Part shown: one piece after another, positions 41,021 to 51,550 of the stretch
Layout of the letters: each line of letters starts with the position of its first letter
How positions within the stretch are numbered: the first letter of the stretch is position 1
Assembly: GCA_003216835.1 (NCBI GenBank)
Contig: QCIF01000005.1
Span: 38,369 to 102,368 of the forward strand
From: Prochlorococcus sp. AG-402-K10
GTDB taxonomy: Bacteria > Cyanobacteriota > Cyanobacteriia > PCC-6307 > Cyanobiaceae
Length of the DNA: 64,000 nucleotides
Direction of reading: 5' to 3'
Position numbers and translations under genes: made by a program
The notes under the pieces: model-generated
Told to the model about the DNA's origin: nothing
The model's database searches: none
Seen by the model: only the letters and a program-made list of their open reading frames with translations

Positions 41021-41108
41021 GGAGAGGGAGGGATTCGAACCCTCGACAAAAGTTACCTCCTGTAACTCCTTAGCAGGGAGCCGCTTTCAACCACTCAGCC
41101 ACCTCTCC
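41021..41108 (-). tRNA. tRNA-Ser (anticodon GCT)
   Basis: An 88-nt class II tRNA on the minus strand. The acceptor stem GGAGAGG pairs with its complement at the 3' end, the anticodon loop reads CTGCTAA (GCT) and there is a long variable arm (ACAGGAGGTAACTTTTGT). The T-arm is GGGTTCGAATCCC. It reads AGC/AGT codons. The region from 40862 to 41020 upstream of it on the plus strand shows no gene. Confidence 0.97.
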
Positions 41109-41169
41109 AACTCTTATAGATTATCAATTTTTGTGCAAAGATTCAAAATTTTTTATTTAATCGAAATGT

Positions 41170-42369
41170 CTAATTAACTTGAACTCTCGGTAACCTATTT
41201 TTAAAAGAACAAAGTATTTCCCAAGGAATAGTCTTAGATTTATTTGCCCAATCAATGGGAGAAATTGTTTCATCTCCATCAGATCCGAGTAATAACATAG
41301 TACTGCCTATTGTTATGTCATTTGAATCTGTGATGTCGACCATCATTTGGTCCATTGTTATAGATCCAATTTGTGGATAAAGTTTTTTATTATGAATGAC
41401 ATTTATCTTGCCAGAAAGATTTCTTAGAATGCCATCTGCATATCCAATACTTAAAACTGCTAACTTCGTTTTGCGAATACTGACAAATTTACTTCCATAG
41501 CTTACTCCCACTCCAGTCTCGATAGTTCTTATAAAAGCTACTTTTGCCTTCAAATATAAAGCAGGTTTAAGCAATAAATTATCCTCTATCTGCGCTAGTG
41601 GATGATAACCATAGATAGACAACCCAACACGAACCATATCAAAATGAAAATCTTCACTTAAAAGCATGCCTGCAGAATTTGCAAGATGAACCTTTATTTG
41701 ACTATTTTTATCAACATTAATTTGTTTCAATAATTCCTGAAATTTTTTTCTTTGCAATTGGGTATTACTTTTAGGATCTAAAGCATTACTTTCGTCTGCG
41801 GATGCAAGATGACTATATATTCCTTTTATACAGATATTATCGAAAGATTTAATTGTATTAAAACTCTTAATAAATTTATCAGACTCTAATCCTAGTCTTG
41901 ACATCCCAGTATCAACCTTGAGATGCAAAGCAAATTTGGAACTATGATTCTTTCCAATATCATTACAAATCAAACATTCATTAATGCTACTTATAGTCGG
42001 CATTAGATTGTTTTTAAAACATATCAATAAATCCTTCTTCGTATAGAGATTCCCAAGAACAAGAATTGGTTTATTTATTCCAAAAGAACGAAGTTTGATT
42101 CCTTCATTCAAAGTTGCTACACCTAATTGCGAAGCACCTCCTTTGATTGCATATTCTGATACAACTCTTGCATCATGTCCATATCCATCAGCTTTAACAA
42201 CTGCCATCAATTGACAATTTTTTTTCAATCTAGATCGTAATTGCCTAACGTTTTTCTCTATTGCAATTCCATTAACCTCTATCCAAGCTCTTTGTGTTGG
42301 ATCTAAATCCTCATCAATAAATTGATAATTATCAAAATTAATTTCTTTATTTTTTGAGCTAATTTGCAT
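41170..42369 (-). CDS. alr: Alanine racemase
   Basis: This PLP enzyme makes D-alanine for peptidoglycan. The product is 399 aa. The PLP lysine is K59 in MAVVKADGYGHDA, the catalytic tyrosine is in GVSYGSKF, and the C-terminal beta domain contains GRI-like IGSITMDQMMVDIT. It starts 69 bp from the divergent HNH gene (its chosen ATG). Confidence 0.96.
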   Translation of the reverse strand: MQISSKNKEINFDNYQFIDEDLDPTQRAWIEVNGIAIEKNVRQLRSRLKKNCQLMAVVKADGYGHDARVVSEYAIKGGASQLGVATLNEGIKLRSFGINKPILVLGNLYTKKDLLICFKNNLMPTISSINECLICNDIGKNHSSKFALHLKVDTGMSRLGLESDKFIKSFNTIKSFDNICIKGIYSHLASADESNALDPKSNTQLQRKKFQELLKQINVDKNSQIKVHLANSAGMLLSEDFHFDMVRVGLSIYGYHPLAQIEDNLLLKPALYLKAKVAFIRTIETGVGVSYGSKFVSIRKTKLAVLSIGYADGILRNLSGKINVIHNKKLYPQIGSITMDQMMVDITDSNDITIGSTMLLLGSDGDETISPIDWANKSKTIPWEILCSFKNRLPRVQVN

Positions 42370-42438
42370 TAAATGTTTCGCAAGAATATGCGCAGACTGG
42401 AATATACAGTTAGGATGACATGTAAATTGCTTTTTGGC

Positions 42439-42945
42439 ATGAGCCAGACTCTAGTTTTAAATGCATCTTATGAACCTTTAAACATCACTTCTTGGAGAAG
42501 AGCAGTAATTTTGATGATTAAAGGTAAAGCAGAAAGTTTAGAGGAAGATCAGTCTTATTCAATCCACTGTGGCCAAAAACTACCTACAGTTATCAGGCTT
42601 CGTTACTACGTTAAGGTACCTTTTAGAGATGTTTCTCTAACAAGGAAAAATATTCTTTTAAGAGATAATAATTCTTGTCAATACTGTAACCACAAAGGTA
42701 GTGAGTTATCAATAGATCATGTTTTACCAAGAAGCAGAGGTGGAACTGATAGATGGGAAAATGTAACAACAGCATGTCTAAGATGCAATGTGCAAAAAGG
42801 GAATCGAACTCCAGAAGAAGCCAATATGCCTTTAAGAAGAAAGCCATATCGACCATTAAGTAATCTCAATTTTGAAGCCACAAGACAAATTGACTCAGGT
42901 AAACACAAAGAATGGAGTAAATATGTAATAGGGTTAGCTGCTTAA
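42439..42945 (+). CDS. HNH endonuclease-family protein
   Basis: The protein is 168 aa from ATG 42439 (MSQTLVLNASYEPLNITSW), which I prefer because conserved sequence begins there; the frame is open to an ATG at 42373 that would add 22 basic residues and leave only 3 bp to alr. The HNH core is CQYCNHKGSELSIDHVLPRSRGG, then ENVTTACLRCN, with two CxxC pairs for structural zinc. This stand-alone cyanobacterial HNH family (with the LNASYEP N-terminus) is widespread and not linked to a mobile element here. Its target is unknown. Confidence 0.85.
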   Translation: MSQTLVLNASYEPLNITSWRRAVILMIKGKAESLEEDQSYSIHCGQKLPTVIRLRYYVKVPFRDVSLTRKNILLRDNNSCQYCNHKGSELSIDHVLPRSRGGTDRWENVTTACLRCNVQKGNRTPEEANMPLRRKPYRPLSNLNFEATRQIDSGKHKEWSKYVIGLAA

Positions 42946-42954
42946 AAAAATATT

Positions 42955-44049
42955 TTAATCTTCTTCATTATTAAAATCTTCCATCATTCTTTTTTGCTCT
43001 TGAGCTATACAAGCATCAATAACTTCATCTAATTGGCCTGCCAATATTGGCTCTAATGAGAAATTAGAACCCAATCTATGATCTGTAGTCCTATTATCTT
43101 TAAAATTATAGGTTCTAATTTTTTCACTCCTATCACCGGTTCCAACCTGCATCAGCCTTTGTGACCTCTCTTTCGCATTGGCTTCCTTTAATTGTATTTC
43201 ATATAATTTAGCCCTTAAAATCTCCATTGCTCTCTCTCTATTTTGCAATTGTGATCTTTCTTGAGTACAAAAAACTCTTATACCTGTAGGTTTATGAAGC
43301 AGATCAATCGCTGTTTCTACTTTATTAACATTTTGACCACCAGCACCTCCAGATCTAGCTGTACCAACCTCTAGATCTGTTGGGTCAATTTTGACCTCAA
43401 CAGGATCAGCCTCAGGCATAACAGCAACTGTTGCAGTAGAAGTATGCACCCTACCTTGAGATTCAGTAGCGGGTACTCTCTGTACTCTATGAACACCAGC
43501 TTCAAATTTAAGTTGACTATATACAGCATCACCTTTCACAGAGATAACTAACTCTTTAAATCCTCCCATATCTGATTCAGACGCACTAATAGGTTTTACA
43601 GACCACCCTATTTTTTGACCATATCTTTCATACATTCTTGCTAAATCGCCCGCCCAAATACAAGCTTCATTACCTCCAGCACCAGCCCTAATTTCCAACA
43701 TTACACTCCTCTCATCTCTTGGATCTTTGGGTAATAATGCAATCGTAGCTTTTTCAATAAGTTTGTTCTTACATTCCTCTAAGTTACTTAACTCCTCAGT
43801 AATTAGTAATTCCATCTCTTTATCATTTCTATTGTCTTTAAGTAATCTTTTCGAATCTTCAATTTCCTTTTCGGTATTAAGCAATTTATTAAAATCAATA
43901 ACTAAAGGTTCTAATTTTGCTCTCTCTTTTGCTATTGATTCTAATTTCTTAGGGTCATTTGAAATATCAGGATCTGCAAGCTGCAATTCCAAATTCTCAA
44001 AACTTTCTGAAGCAGTTTTCAACCTTGCTATTAATGTGGTGTATTCCAA
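42955..44049 (-). CDS. prfA: Peptide chain release factor 1
   Basis: RF1 reads UAA and UAG and triggers peptide release. The product is 364 aa, with the codon-recognition tripeptide P193-A-T195 and the catalytic G237-G-Q239 in [10 protein letters not shown]. It is the last gene of the long ribosomal convoy, 28 bp after rpmE, the usual cyanobacterial order. Confidence 0.97.
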   Translation of the reverse strand: MEYTTLIARLKTASESFENLELQLADPDISNDPKKLESIAKERAKLEPLVIDFNKLLNTEKEIEDSKRLLKDNRNDKEMELLITEELSNLEECKNKLIEKATIALLPKDPRDERSVMLEIRAGAGGNEACIWAGDLARMYERYGQKIGWSVKPISASESDMGGFKELVISVKGDAVYSQLKFEAGVHRVQRVPATESQGRVHTSTATVAVMPEADPVEVKIDPTDLEVGTARSGGAGGQNVNKVETAIDLLHKPTGIRVFCTQERSQLQNRERAMEILRAKLYEIQLKEANAKERSQRLMQVGTGDRSEKIRTYNFKDNRTTDHRLGSNFSLEPILAGQLDEVIDACIAQEQKRMMEDFNNEED

Positions 44050-44077
44050 TTGAAATTATGCTTAATTTTAAAAACTT

Positions 44078-44338
44078 CTATTTTTTAGAGTCTTTTGTTT
44101 CTTTTGTTTCTTTTGATGTAGCAGAATTGGCTGAACCCATTCCATATTTTTTCATAAACCTATCAACTCTTCCTTCTGTATCCAGAATTTTTTGAGTTCC
44201 AGTGAAGAAAGGATGATTGCCACTCCATACATCGACATGTAATTCAGGCTGTGTGGACCCAGTTGTCATAACAACTTCTCCATTGCAAATAACTTTTGCT
44301 TCAGGGTACCATTTTGGATGAATTTCAGATTTTGGCAT
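44078..44338 (-). CDS. rpmE: 50S ribosomal protein L31, cysteine-poor form
   Basis: The 86-aa protein starts at ATG 44338 (MPKSEIHPKWYPEAKV); the longer frame to 44398 is a read-in from rpsI and is rejected. In zinc-binding L31 the metal site is a CxC plus CxxC. Here only C18 remains (VICNGEV), and the second pair is W-S-G-N (DVWSGNHPFF). This is the zinc-free type. The Lys/Glu/Ser/Thr-rich tail is variable. Confidence 0.95.
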   Translation of the reverse strand: MPKSEIHPKWYPEAKVICNGEVVMTTGSTQPELHVDVWSGNHPFFTGTQKILDTEGRVDRFMKKYGMGSANSATSKETKETKDSKK

Positions 44339-44351
44339 AATTAAGATTAAT

Positions 44352-44762
44352 TTAACGTTTAGAGAACTGAGGTGCTTTTCTAGCTTTTTTAAGGCCATAT
44401 TTTCTTCTTTCTTTTGCTCTAGGATCTCTACTGAGATGCCCTTCTGTTTTCAGAGGTTTCCTATTATCAGGTGATAATTCGCAAAGGGCTCTTGCTGCTC
44501 CTTGTTTAATAGCATCTGCTTGACCTGTTAAGCCTCCACCAAAAACATTGACATAAATATCATAAGAATTTTCTAGACCTAATGTTTGTAAAGGTGCTTT
44601 TACAGAGTTTAGGTGTAAAGGATTAAAGTTTAAATAGTCATCACCTGACCGACCATTTATTTTAATTTGTCCATTCCCAGGAATTAAACGAACTCTAGCA
44701 ACAGAGGTTTTTCTTCTTCCAGTTCCCCAATAAACAGCTTTGTTTTTTATTTGACTATTCAT
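44352..44762 (-). CDS. rpsI: 30S ribosomal protein S9
   Basis: S9 (136 aa) contacts the P-site tRNA with its C-terminal tail, here ending [12 protein letters not shown] with the conserved terminal SKR. The N-terminal [15 protein letters not shown] is diagnostic. It follows rplM by 10 bp. Confidence 0.98.
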   Translation of the reverse strand: MNSQIKNKAVYWGTGRRKTSVARVRLIPGNGQIKINGRSGDDYLNFNPLHLNSVKAPLQTLGLENSYDIYVNVFGGGLTGQADAIKQGAARALCELSPDNRKPLKTEGHLSRDPRAKERRKYGLKKARKAPQFSKR

Positions 44763-44772
44763 TATTTATAAA

Positions 44773-45204
44773 TTAACTATTTAATAATACAGGATTCTGG
44801 GCAGCATGCGGATGATCAGCCCCTTTATAAACCTTTAATTTTTTAAATTGCTGTCTGCCTAAGGAATTATGAGGGAGCATACCTTTAACCGCTTGCTCAA
44901 TAATCCTTTCAGGAATTCTTTCTTGAAGAGACTCGAATTTCTCAACCTTCATTCCTCCAGGTCGACCTGAATGCCTTCTATATAATTTTTGTGATGCTTT
45001 TTTACCTGTTACCTCAACTTTTTCAGCATTTACAACAATAACAAAATCACCAGTATCTAGATGGGGAGTAAATGTAGGTTTATTTTTTCCTCTTAATACA
45101 GTTGCAATCTCTGTAGCAAGTCTACCTAGTGTCTTATCTTTTGCGTCAACTAAAAACCAATTCCTTTCAATAGTTTCTATGGACGGAGTAAGTGTTTTAT
45201 TCAT
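44773..45204 (-). CDS. rplM: 50S ribosomal protein L13
   Basis: L13 (143 aa) is an early 50S assembly protein. Motifs seen are [30 protein letters not shown] and [19 protein letters not shown]. The 117-bp gap to truA upstream probably contains a promoter, so rplM-rpsI-rpmE-prfA may also be expressed separately. Confidence 0.98.
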   Translation of the reverse strand: MNKTLTPSIETIERNWFLVDAKDKTLGRLATEIATVLRGKNKPTFTPHLDTGDFVIVVNAEKVEVTGKKASQKLYRRHSGRPGGMKVEKFESLQERIPERIIEQAVKGMLPHNSLGRQQFKKLKVYKGADHPHAAQNPVLLNS

Positions 45205-45242
45205 TTATCAAATTTACAGAAATAAAATGAAATTAGTATTAA

Positions 45243-45272
45243 ATTCTACATTATCGACGCAGTATTGAACAA
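45243..45272 (-). promoter_or_regulatory. Possible promoter for rplM-rpsI-rpmE-prfA
   Basis: On the minus strand TTGTTC (45272-45267) and TAGAAT (45248-45243) are 18 bp apart, ending 38 bp before the rplM ATG. The elements match the sigma-70 pattern fairly well and lie in the only spacer above 100 bp in this part of the convoy. Confidence 0.45.
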
Positions 45273-45321
45273 TAATTTCGGATAATTTAAACAAATAGTT
45301 TTTTGCTATAACAATTTGTCG

Positions 45322-46128
45322 TTATGAATAACCCTTAATTACAAATTCCGGGAAAAGATCGTTTTTATTAATCTTTTTAAAAACATTTTCTTTATAAACT
45401 GCATTTACGAAACATAATCCCTTGGCAGGAGCAGATTCTTTAACATCATTTTTCTTTTTATCTACCCATCTATTCGTAAAAACTTCTGGTGATATTTTTT
45501 TTTCTCCCACCAAAACAAGTTGTCCCACAATTAAACGGACCATGCCATAGAGAAAACCAGTAGCTTTGATATCTATTAAAATTAAATCTTCCACTCTTTT
45601 TATCTGAATATTTTTAATTGTTGTTATTGAAGTCAACCTATTACTACCACTTTTCTGAAAAGCAAAGAAATCATGTTCTCCTTCCATACCTTGCAATGCA
45701 GTTGACATTAAAAATTCATCAAGTACTTTTTGGTACCTATGCCATGACCAATTATTCACAAACAAGTTTGGTAATCTACTGTTATTAATTACATATCGAT
45801 AATGTCTATAAATTGCTGAATAGCAAGCATGCCAATTATCATGAACCTCAATTGATTCCAAGATTCTAATTGTTTGAGGTAAGTGACCATTTAATACATC
45901 TGAGAAACGATTACCTGGGATAACACAATCAATATCAAAATGAATAACCTGACCAGAAGCATGAACTCCAGAATCTGTTCTTCCTGCCGCAAATGTCTTT
46001 ACCCATTGATTAGATATTTTGAAAATTATTTTTTCTAGAATTTCCTGAACACTAATTGCATTACTTTGTTTTTGCCAACCTGAAAAGTAACTTCCATCAT
46101 ATTGGATAATTAAAGCAACTCTTTTCAA
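45322..46128 (-). CDS. truA: tRNA pseudouridine(38-40) synthase
   Basis: TruA converts uridines 38-40 in the tRNA anticodon arm. The product is 268 aa; the catalytic Asp is D52 in AAGRTDSGVHA, and IQYDGSYFSGWQKQ at the start is diagnostic. It lies between rplQ and rplM as in other cyanobacteria. Confidence 0.96.
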   Translation of the reverse strand: MKRVALIIQYDGSYFSGWQKQSNAISVQEILEKIIFKISNQWVKTFAAGRTDSGVHASGQVIHFDIDCVIPGNRFSDVLNGHLPQTIRILESIEVHDNWHACYSAIYRHYRYVINNSRLPNLFVNNWSWHRYQKVLDEFLMSTALQGMEGEHDFFAFQKSGSNRLTSITTIKNIQIKRVEDLILIDIKATGFLYGMVRLIVGQLVLVGEKKISPEVFTNRWVDKKKNDVKESAPAKGLCFVNAVYKENVFKKINKNDLFPEFVIKGYS

Positions 46129-46167
46129 AACTTTAATTATTGATTCTAGGCTTTTATATTTTTGATC

Positions 46168-46518
46168 TTAAACAAGTTCAATAATTGCCATTTGAGCGTT
46201 ATCACCCTTTCTAGAAACAGTTCGAACTATACGAGTATATCCTCCATTTCTATCTCCATATCGTTCATTAGCTTTTTCAAATAATGAATGAACTAACTTC
46301 TTATCATAGATGTATCCGATCGCTCTTCTTCTTGCAGCTAAACTTCCATCCTTTGCTAAAGAAATCATCCTCTCAGCTTCATTTCTCAACGCTTTTGCTC
46401 TAGCTTTTGTTGTTGTTACTCTGCCCTCTTTAATTAATTGAGTGGTCAAACCTCTTAATAGTGCTTTCCTCTGATCTGCAGGTTTACTTAATAGTGGAAT
46501 TCTGAGTTGGTGTCTCAT
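46168..46518 (-). CDS. rplQ: 50S ribosomal protein L17
   Basis: L17 (116 aa) has the N-terminal [20 protein letters not shown] and [13 protein letters not shown] at the end. It follows rpoA by 14 bp, the standard order. Confidence 0.97.
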   Translation of the reverse strand: MRHQLRIPLLSKPADQRKALLRGLTTQLIKEGRVTTTKARAKALRNEAERMISLAKDGSLAARRRAIGYIYDKKLVHSLFEKANERYGDRNGGYTRIVRTVSRKGDNAQMAIIELV

Positions 46519-46532
46519 AATCTTAAAATTTG

Positions 46533-47471
46533 TTAAACGGAGGTTCTGCTTTGAGGAATTGAAATTCCTATTCGCTCAAGAGCTTCAATTACTTCATCTG
46601 CAGATTTTGAGCCGAAGTTTTTAATTTCTAAAAGATCTTCATAACTAAAGCCCATCAAATCAGAGACAGAATTGACTTGTGCTCTTTTTAAACAATTATA
46701 TGCTCTAACGGACAAATTTAGTTCTTCTAAAGGAATTTGAGCTTCTGGAGATGGTTCAGGCTCTTCTGGAATTTCTTCTACCATTGTAACAGTTGCTAAA
46801 GGCTGAAAGAGTTCAATTAGTTGGTTTGCGGCTTCAGCAATTGCATCATCAGGAGTTGTTGAGCCATCTGTTACGACTTCCATTTTCAGCCTTTCTCTAC
46901 CCGTTGCCCCTTCTGCTACTGCAGTTTCATCAATAGTGAAATTAACTCTTTTAACAGGCATAAATACGGCATCTATTTGTAGTAAGTCAATTGCCGTTGT
47001 CTCTTCATTCTTACGATCTACTGGTCTATACCCAACACCTCTTTCAACGTGTATTTCTAGCTCTAAGTTGTGACCTTCTTGAATAGTTGCTATGGGTTTT
47101 TCACCATCAACTACTTCAACTTGAGATGAGAACTGAATATCATTCGCCTTGACCTCCATTGGGCCACTAGCTACTAACCTACCTATTTCAATCTCTGGAT
47201 TAGAACTATTAATAGAAAGTTGCTTGCAGTTTAGAAGGATATCTAAAACATCCTCTCTAACACCAGGAATAGTTGCATATTCATGATTAATTCCGGCTAT
47301 TCTAACTGCGGTCACTGCACTGCCTTCGAGTCCTCCCATAAGGACTCTTCTTAAGGAATTACCCAAAGTTGTAGCTTGTCCCCTTTCTAAAGGACCAATT
47401 AAAAATGTTCCTGTTTGGGAGCGATCATCTGCTATTTGATGGTCGATTCTGTCAATCTGGTATTGCAACAC
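46533..47471 (-). CDS. rpoA: RNA polymerase alpha subunit
   Basis: The 312-aa protein has the N-terminal assembly domain ([20 protein letters not shown]) and a C-terminal domain (about 245-305, [21 protein letters not shown]) that contacts UP elements and activators. The start is GTG 47471 (then [11 protein letters not shown]); no in-frame ATG precedes it. No clear Shine-Dalgarno sequence is present; instead a C9A9 run lies 21 nt upstream, an odd context for a gene whose dose matters. Confidence 0.97.
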   Translation of the reverse strand: MLQYQIDRIDHQIADDRSQTGTFLIGPLERGQATTLGNSLRRVLMGGLEGSAVTAVRIAGINHEYATIPGVREDVLDILLNCKQLSINSSNPEIEIGRLVASGPMEVKANDIQFSSQVEVVDGEKPIATIQEGHNLELEIHVERGVGYRPVDRKNEETTAIDLLQIDAVFMPVKRVNFTIDETAVAEGATGRERLKMEVVTDGSTTPDDAIAEAANQLIELFQPLATVTMVEEIPEEPEPSPEAQIPLEELNLSVRAYNCLKRAQVNSVSDLMGFSYEDLLEIKNFGSKSADEVIEALERIGISIPQSRTSV

Positions 47472-47492
47472 GGAAAATAATGAGGTGGTAAG

Positions 47493-47510
47493 TTTTTTTT
47501 TGGGGGGGGG
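47493..47510 (-). repeat. C9A9 homopolymer run in the rpoA leader
   Basis: On the plus strand the sequence is nine T followed by nine G, so the rpoA mRNA carries nine C then nine A, ending 21 nt before the start codon. A G/C run of this length is exceptional in this A/T-rich window. Such runs are prone to slippage and to sequencing error. Confidence 0.85.
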
Positions 47511-47533
47511 TGTGGTTAGGAAATGGTTAAGAT

Positions 47534-47926
47534 CTAAACGCGTCTCCGTTTAGGTCTTCTACATCCATTATGAGGTAATGGAGTTACATCTCTTATTAGA
47601 GTTATTTCTAAACCGGCCACTTGTAAAGCTCTTATGGCGGTTTCCCTACCTGAACCAGGTCCTCTAACTAATACTTCTATTTGTCTCATACCAAAATCCA
47701 GCGCTCTTCTTGCCGCTGCCTCAGCAGCTGTTTGCGCAGCAAATGGCGTACCTTTACGAGCTCCTTTAAATCCACTAGCACCAGCAGATGACCAAGAAAT
47801 CACATGCCCCGAGGTATCAGTGATAGAAACAATTGTATTATTAAATGTGCTTTGAATATGTACCACACCATTTGGCACATTGCGCTTTGACTTTTTTGAA
47901 CCTGTTTTTTTTACTGGAGCTGCCAT
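47534..47926 (-). CDS. rpsK: 30S ribosomal protein S11
   Basis: S11 (130 aa) lies on the 30S platform. Seen are [30 protein letters not shown] sequence, [13 protein letters not shown] and the terminal [11 protein letters not shown]. Between rpsM and rpoA as usual. Confidence 0.98.
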   Translation of the reverse strand: MAAPVKKTGSKKSKRNVPNGVVHIQSTFNNTIVSITDTSGHVISWSSAGASGFKGARKGTPFAAQTAAEAAARRALDFGMRQIEVLVRGPGSGRETAIRALQVAGLEITLIRDVTPLPHNGCRRPKRRRV

Positions 47927-47972
47927 GATAATTTTTAATTTAGTACTTGCATTTGTGAATAGATTTAATTAA

Positions 47973-48338
47973 TTATTTTTTTCTTCCAGCGACTGTTTTT
48001 CTTGAACCGCGTCTTGTTCTAGCATTAGTTCTAGTTCTTTGACCTCTTACTGGGAGGCTCATTCGATGCCTTCTCCCCCTAACACAACCAATATCTTGTA
48101 AACGCTTTAAAGCCATTCCCTCTTTCCTTCTCAAATCACCTTCTAGAGTAAATTCCTCTGTAGCACCTCTAAGTTTTTGAACATCAGAATCTGAAAGATC
48201 TTTTACACGAATATCTGGGTTTACCCCTGTATTAGCTAGAATTAGTTTTGATCTTGTCAAACCAATTCCATAAACGTATGTAAGTGCAATTTCTACTCGC
48301 TTTTCGCGAGGTATGTCAATTCCTGCAATCCTGGCCAC
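47973..48338 (-). CDS. rpsM: 30S ribosomal protein S13
   Basis: S13 (121 aa) forms bridges to the 50S subunit. Motifs are [19 protein letters not shown], the GIG hairpin YGIGLTRS, and the basic tail [14 protein letters not shown]. It follows rpmJ by 44 bp. Confidence 0.98.
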   Translation of the reverse strand: MARIAGIDIPREKRVEIALTYVYGIGLTRSKLILANTGVNPDIRVKDLSDSDVQKLRGATEEFTLEGDLRRKEGMALKRLQDIGCVRGRRHRMSLPVRGQRTRTNARTRRGSRKTVAGRKK

Positions 48339-48382
48339 GTGTTTGAGTAAGTAAAAGTTTGAATTAAATTAATTTTTCAAGG

Positions 48383-48499
48383 TTAACCTTGACGCTGTTT
48401 ATTACGAGGTCTTTTCTTGTTAATAACATAGATTTTACCTCTTCTCCTTACGATCTGATCGTCAGGGCTAATTTTTTTGACTGAAGATCTGACCTTCAT
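48383..48499 (-). CDS. rpmJ: 50S ribosomal protein L36, cysteine-free form
   Basis: A 38-aa gene. It reads [19 protein letters not shown], then [19 protein letters not shown]. The usual L36 zinc ribbon (three Cys and one His) is absent: the CxxC positions are S-P-D-D and the third Cys is Asn. The fold is otherwise collinear. It lies between adk and rpsM; infA, which often precedes rpmJ in other cyanobacteria, is not there. Confidence 0.95.
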   Translation of the reverse strand: MKVRSSVKKISPDDQIVRRRGKIYVINKKRPRNKQRQG

Positions 48500-48543
48500 G
48501 GGGTTTAACAAATAAAACGCTAATACTTTATTCTACATCATAA

Positions 48544-49092
48544 TCAAGCCATTTTTTGTTTAATATCAGAAGAGATAGTTTTTAAATCTCTATCAGCATC
48601 AATATATTCTAATAATGAATGATCTTTGAAATATTCAATCAAAGGCTCTGTAGTCTTTTTATATATATTTAATCTTGTTCTAATCGTCTCTTCATTATCA
48701 TCTTTTCTACCTCTTAGGAGTAAACGTTGAATTAAAACTTCTTCTGGAATATCTAGATAAAAAACAACTTCTAAAGGTTGATTTATTTCAATTAAAACCT
48801 CATTAAGTGAGTTTGCCTGAGATAAATTTCTTGGATATCCATCTAAAATCCAACCTTTATTATCTTTATCTAAGTTTTTCCTTACAATGTCTAAAACAAG
48901 TGCATCACTGACTAATTCTCCTCGATTAATAATATCTTTTACTTGTATACCAAGCTTAGTTTTCATTTCAATTTCTTTTCTTAACAATTCACCTGTAGAA
49001 AGATGCAAATAAGAATTCGTTGCACTGAGTAATTCCGCCTGAGTACCTTTTCCTGCTCCTGGAGCTCCCAAAAATAGTAAATGCTTTTTCAT
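48544..49092 (-). CDS. adk: Adenylate kinase
   Basis: Adk interconverts AMP, ADP and ATP. The product is 182 aa, the short form with a small lid. The P-loop is GAPGAGKGT (9-17), with DGYPRN and the lid arginines in LLRGRKDD. It overlaps secY by 1 bp, the classic secY-adk pair. Confidence 0.96.
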   Translation of the reverse strand: MKKHLLFLGAPGAGKGTQAELLSATNSYLHLSTGELLRKEIEMKTKLGIQVKDIINRGELVSDALVLDIVRKNLDKDNKGWILDGYPRNLSQANSLNEVLIEINQPLEVVFYLDIPEEVLIQRLLLRGRKDDNEETIRTRLNIYKKTTEPLIEYFKDHSLLEYIDADRDLKTISSDIKQKMA

Positions 49093-50411
49093 TAATTATT
49101 CACTAATCCCTCATATCTTTGAGAAATAACATAAGTTTGAATTTGCTTAGCCGTATCGATTGCAACACCTACAAGAATAAGCAAAGAAGTTGCTCCTAAA
49201 CCTTGAAAAGTTTGTACATTTGTCGCTCTTTCTACAGCTGCTGGGATAATAGCTACCGAACCCAAAAATAATCCTCCTAATAATGTCAACCTATTTTGTA
49301 TACCTGCTAAATAATTAGCTGTATTAGTCCCAGGTCTCACTCCTGGTATTGCAACTCCTCCTTTTTTCAAATTAGATGCTACATCTACTGGATTAATTGT
49401 AAGAGATGCATAGAAATATGAGAATCCTAAAATCAAAGCAAAGAATGTAATTGCATATGGCCAGGGATTTGAAGAACTAGGGTTCAAACTACTTGCCAAT
49501 TTTATTAAAATTGGATTACCCGTAACATTTGCGATAGTTATAGGTAGAAATATCAAGGCAGATGCAAAAATTATAGGCATGACTCCTCCAGCATTTAATT
49601 TCAAGGGCAAGTAACTCTGTCTTGTAGGAAGTAATGTTGTATTTCCTATTTGTCTTTTTGCACTAACAATAGGAATACGCCTTGCTCCTTCTTGAACAAA
49701 AATTATCCCAACAATTGTCAGTAAAAAGACTCCAAGTAAGACTGCTATGCCTAAAACATCCCCACGATCACCAGTTTGAGCTTTCTCAATAGTGGAACTT
49801 AATGCTTTTGGCAAAGTTGCAACAATATTCAAGAAAATTACTAATGATGCTCCTTGTCCTATTCCTTTCTCAGTAATAATTTCGCTAAACCACATAACTA
49901 GCATTGAACCAGTTACCAAAGCAATAGATGTTTGTAAAACAAAGGTAGTCTCACTTATACCCTCAATTGCATATTGTCTAAGAATTAAAGAAAAAATAAT
50001 ACTCTGCAAAAAACCCCATCCCAAGGAAACATATCTAGTTATTTGAGCAATTTTCCTCCTACCTGCTTCTCCTTCATTCTTTTGTAAATCTTCAAGCACA
50101 GGTAATGAAGCTGTAAGAAGCTGAATAATAATTGAAGCATTAATGAACGGGAGAATACCTAATGCAAATATCCCTAAAGTTGATATTCCACCACCAGTAA
50201 AAATATCTAAAAAGCCTATTAATTGTCCTCCTTGATCAATAAAGGTTTTAAAAGCCTCTCTATCAATCCCTGGCATAGGAATATAGATACCAATTCTGAC
50301 TAAAAGTAAAAGACCTAGAGTTGTTAACACTCGGCTTCTTAACTCCTTATTCAAAAATAATTGAGAGATTATTTCTGAAGCGCTAGGGTTTCTACTTTTT
50401 TTAACAAACAT
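49092..50411 (-). CDS. secY: Protein translocase subunit SecY
   Basis: SecY is the channel of the Sec translocon in the plasma and thylakoid membranes. The product is 439 aa with ten hydrophobic helices. [11 protein letters not shown] near the N-terminus, the plug/loop region [24 protein letters not shown] and [12 protein letters not shown] are characteristic. It stands between rplO and adk. Confidence 0.97.
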   Translation of the reverse strand: MFVKKSRNPSASEIISQLFLNKELRSRVLTTLGLLLLVRIGIYIPMPGIDREAFKTFIDQGGQLIGFLDIFTGGGISTLGIFALGILPFINASIIIQLLTASLPVLEDLQKNEGEAGRRKIAQITRYVSLGWGFLQSIIFSLILRQYAIEGISETTFVLQTSIALVTGSMLVMWFSEIITEKGIGQGASLVIFLNIVATLPKALSSTIEKAQTGDRGDVLGIAVLLGVFLLTIVGIIFVQEGARRIPIVSAKRQIGNTTLLPTRQSYLPLKLNAGGVMPIIFASALIFLPITIANVTGNPILIKLASSLNPSSSNPWPYAITFFALILGFSYFYASLTINPVDVASNLKKGGVAIPGVRPGTNTANYLAGIQNRLTLLGGLFLGSVAIIPAAVERATNVQTFQGLGATSLLILVGVAIDTAKQIQTYVISQRYEGLVNN

Positions 50412-50446
50412 AGATAAGTAAAACTAAATTTATTCGTAAATCTATT

Positions 50447-50905
50447 TTATTTATTATTTAAAAGTTCACAAGATCCACCTGCGTCTTCAATTTTTTGTTT
50501 AGCGACTTTTGTAAATGCATGAGCTTGAACTGTTAACTTAACATTAACTTCTCCATTACCAAGAATTTTTAAAGGGAATTTTGGTTTAAAAAGCAATCCT
50601 TTTTTAACCAGTGAATCTAAGTTAACTGTTTCGTTGTCTTTAAAATCATTCAATTTACTAATATTTACTATTGAAAAGTTTTTTTGATTAATTATTTCAA
50701 AGTGCTTTAATTTGGGAACTCTTCTATACAAGGGCATTTGACCACCCTCAAAACCCGGACGAGTTGGTCTCCCAGAACGTGATTTTTGTCCTCTCATTCC
50801 GAATCCACATGAAGCACCCTGTCCTGCTGCAATACCTCTACCCTTTCTTAATTTTTTCTTTCTAGAGCCAGTATTTGATTTGAGTGTATTTAATGTTGTA
50901 GTCAT
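50447..50905 (-). CDS. rplO: 50S ribosomal protein L15
   Basis: L15 is 152 aa from ATG 50905 ([17 protein letters not shown]). A TTG at 50914 would add three residues and overlap rpsE; ATG is preferred. The Gly-rich [23 protein letters not shown] segment and the C-terminal [16 protein letters not shown] region identify it. Confidence 0.96.
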   Translation of the reverse strand: MTTTLNTLKSNTGSRKKKLRKGRGIAAGQGASCGFGMRGQKSRSGRPTRPGFEGGQMPLYRRVPKLKHFEIINQKNFSIVNISKLNDFKDNETVNLDSLVKKGLLFKPKFPLKILGNGEVNVKLTVQAHAFTKVAKQKIEDAGGSCELLNNK

Positions 50906-50910
50906 AATTT

Positions 50911-51534
50911 TCAAGAATAAAGCTGTTCAAGGGAGATTCCTCTCTCTCTTGAGGCAGATTTGTGTGTTCTCAATTGAGAGAGAGCTAACATAGCGGCTCT
51001 TGCATTATTTAGAGGTGTCTTACTACCTAATCTTTTTGCTAAGACATTTTTTATACCTGCTAATTCTAAAACTGTTCTAATTGAACCCCCAGCAATTACA
51101 CCAGTACCTGGCGCAGCAGGCCTAATAAGTACATTAGCTGCACCATCTCTCCCTTTTGACAAAGTCGGAATTGAATTACTTGGAGTTAAAGGAACTCTGA
51201 CAAGATTCTTTTTACCATCTGAGACTCCTTTTCTCACTGCCCCAATAACATCTCCAGCTTTACCAACTCCAACTCCAACTTGTCCTTTCTCATTACCAAC
51301 AACAACAATAGCTCTAAAACTCATTTTTTTTCCACCTTTTACAGTTTTGGATACCCTTCTTATTTGCACAACTCTTTCTTGCCAATCAGAATCTCGCTCT
51401 AGATTCCTAGAATCACCTCGCCTGCTTCTTTTCCTTTCGTTATTACGATTATTTTGCTTTTTTTCACTTACATTAGAAGTAGGAACTTTATCAGTTTTAG
51501 ATTGATTTTCTTTTGTTGTTGGAGTGTCAGTCAT
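50911..51534 (-). CDS. rpsE: 30S ribosomal protein S5
   Basis: S5 is 207 aa, with a variable N-terminal extension of about 50 charged residues before [18 protein letters not shown]. The conserved [21 protein letters not shown] and [14 protein letters not shown] segments are complete. rpmD (L30) is not found after it. Confidence 0.97.
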   Translation of the reverse strand: MTDTPTTKENQSKTDKVPTSNVSEKKQNNRNNERKRSRRGDSRNLERDSDWQERVVQIRRVSKTVKGGKKMSFRAIVVVGNEKGQVGVGVGKAGDVIGAVRKGVSDGKKNLVRVPLTPSNSIPTLSKGRDGAANVLIRPAAPGTGVIAGGSIRTVLELAGIKNVLAKRLGSKTPLNNARAAMLALSQLRTHKSASRERGISLEQLYS

Positions 51535-51550
51535 TGTAAAAAATTAAAGT

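Noticed and set aside
40931..41108. Plus-strand ORF containing GEGGIRTLD
   Set aside because: This is the well-known false peptide produced by translating the complement of a tRNA-Ser gene.
42373..42438. N-terminal extension of the HNH protein
   Set aside because: The 22 added residues would place the start 3 bp from alr, and conserved sequence begins at the ATG at 42439.
44339..44398. N-terminal extension of rpmE
   Set aside because: It is read-in from the 3' end of rpsI; ATG 44338 begins the conserved L31 sequence.
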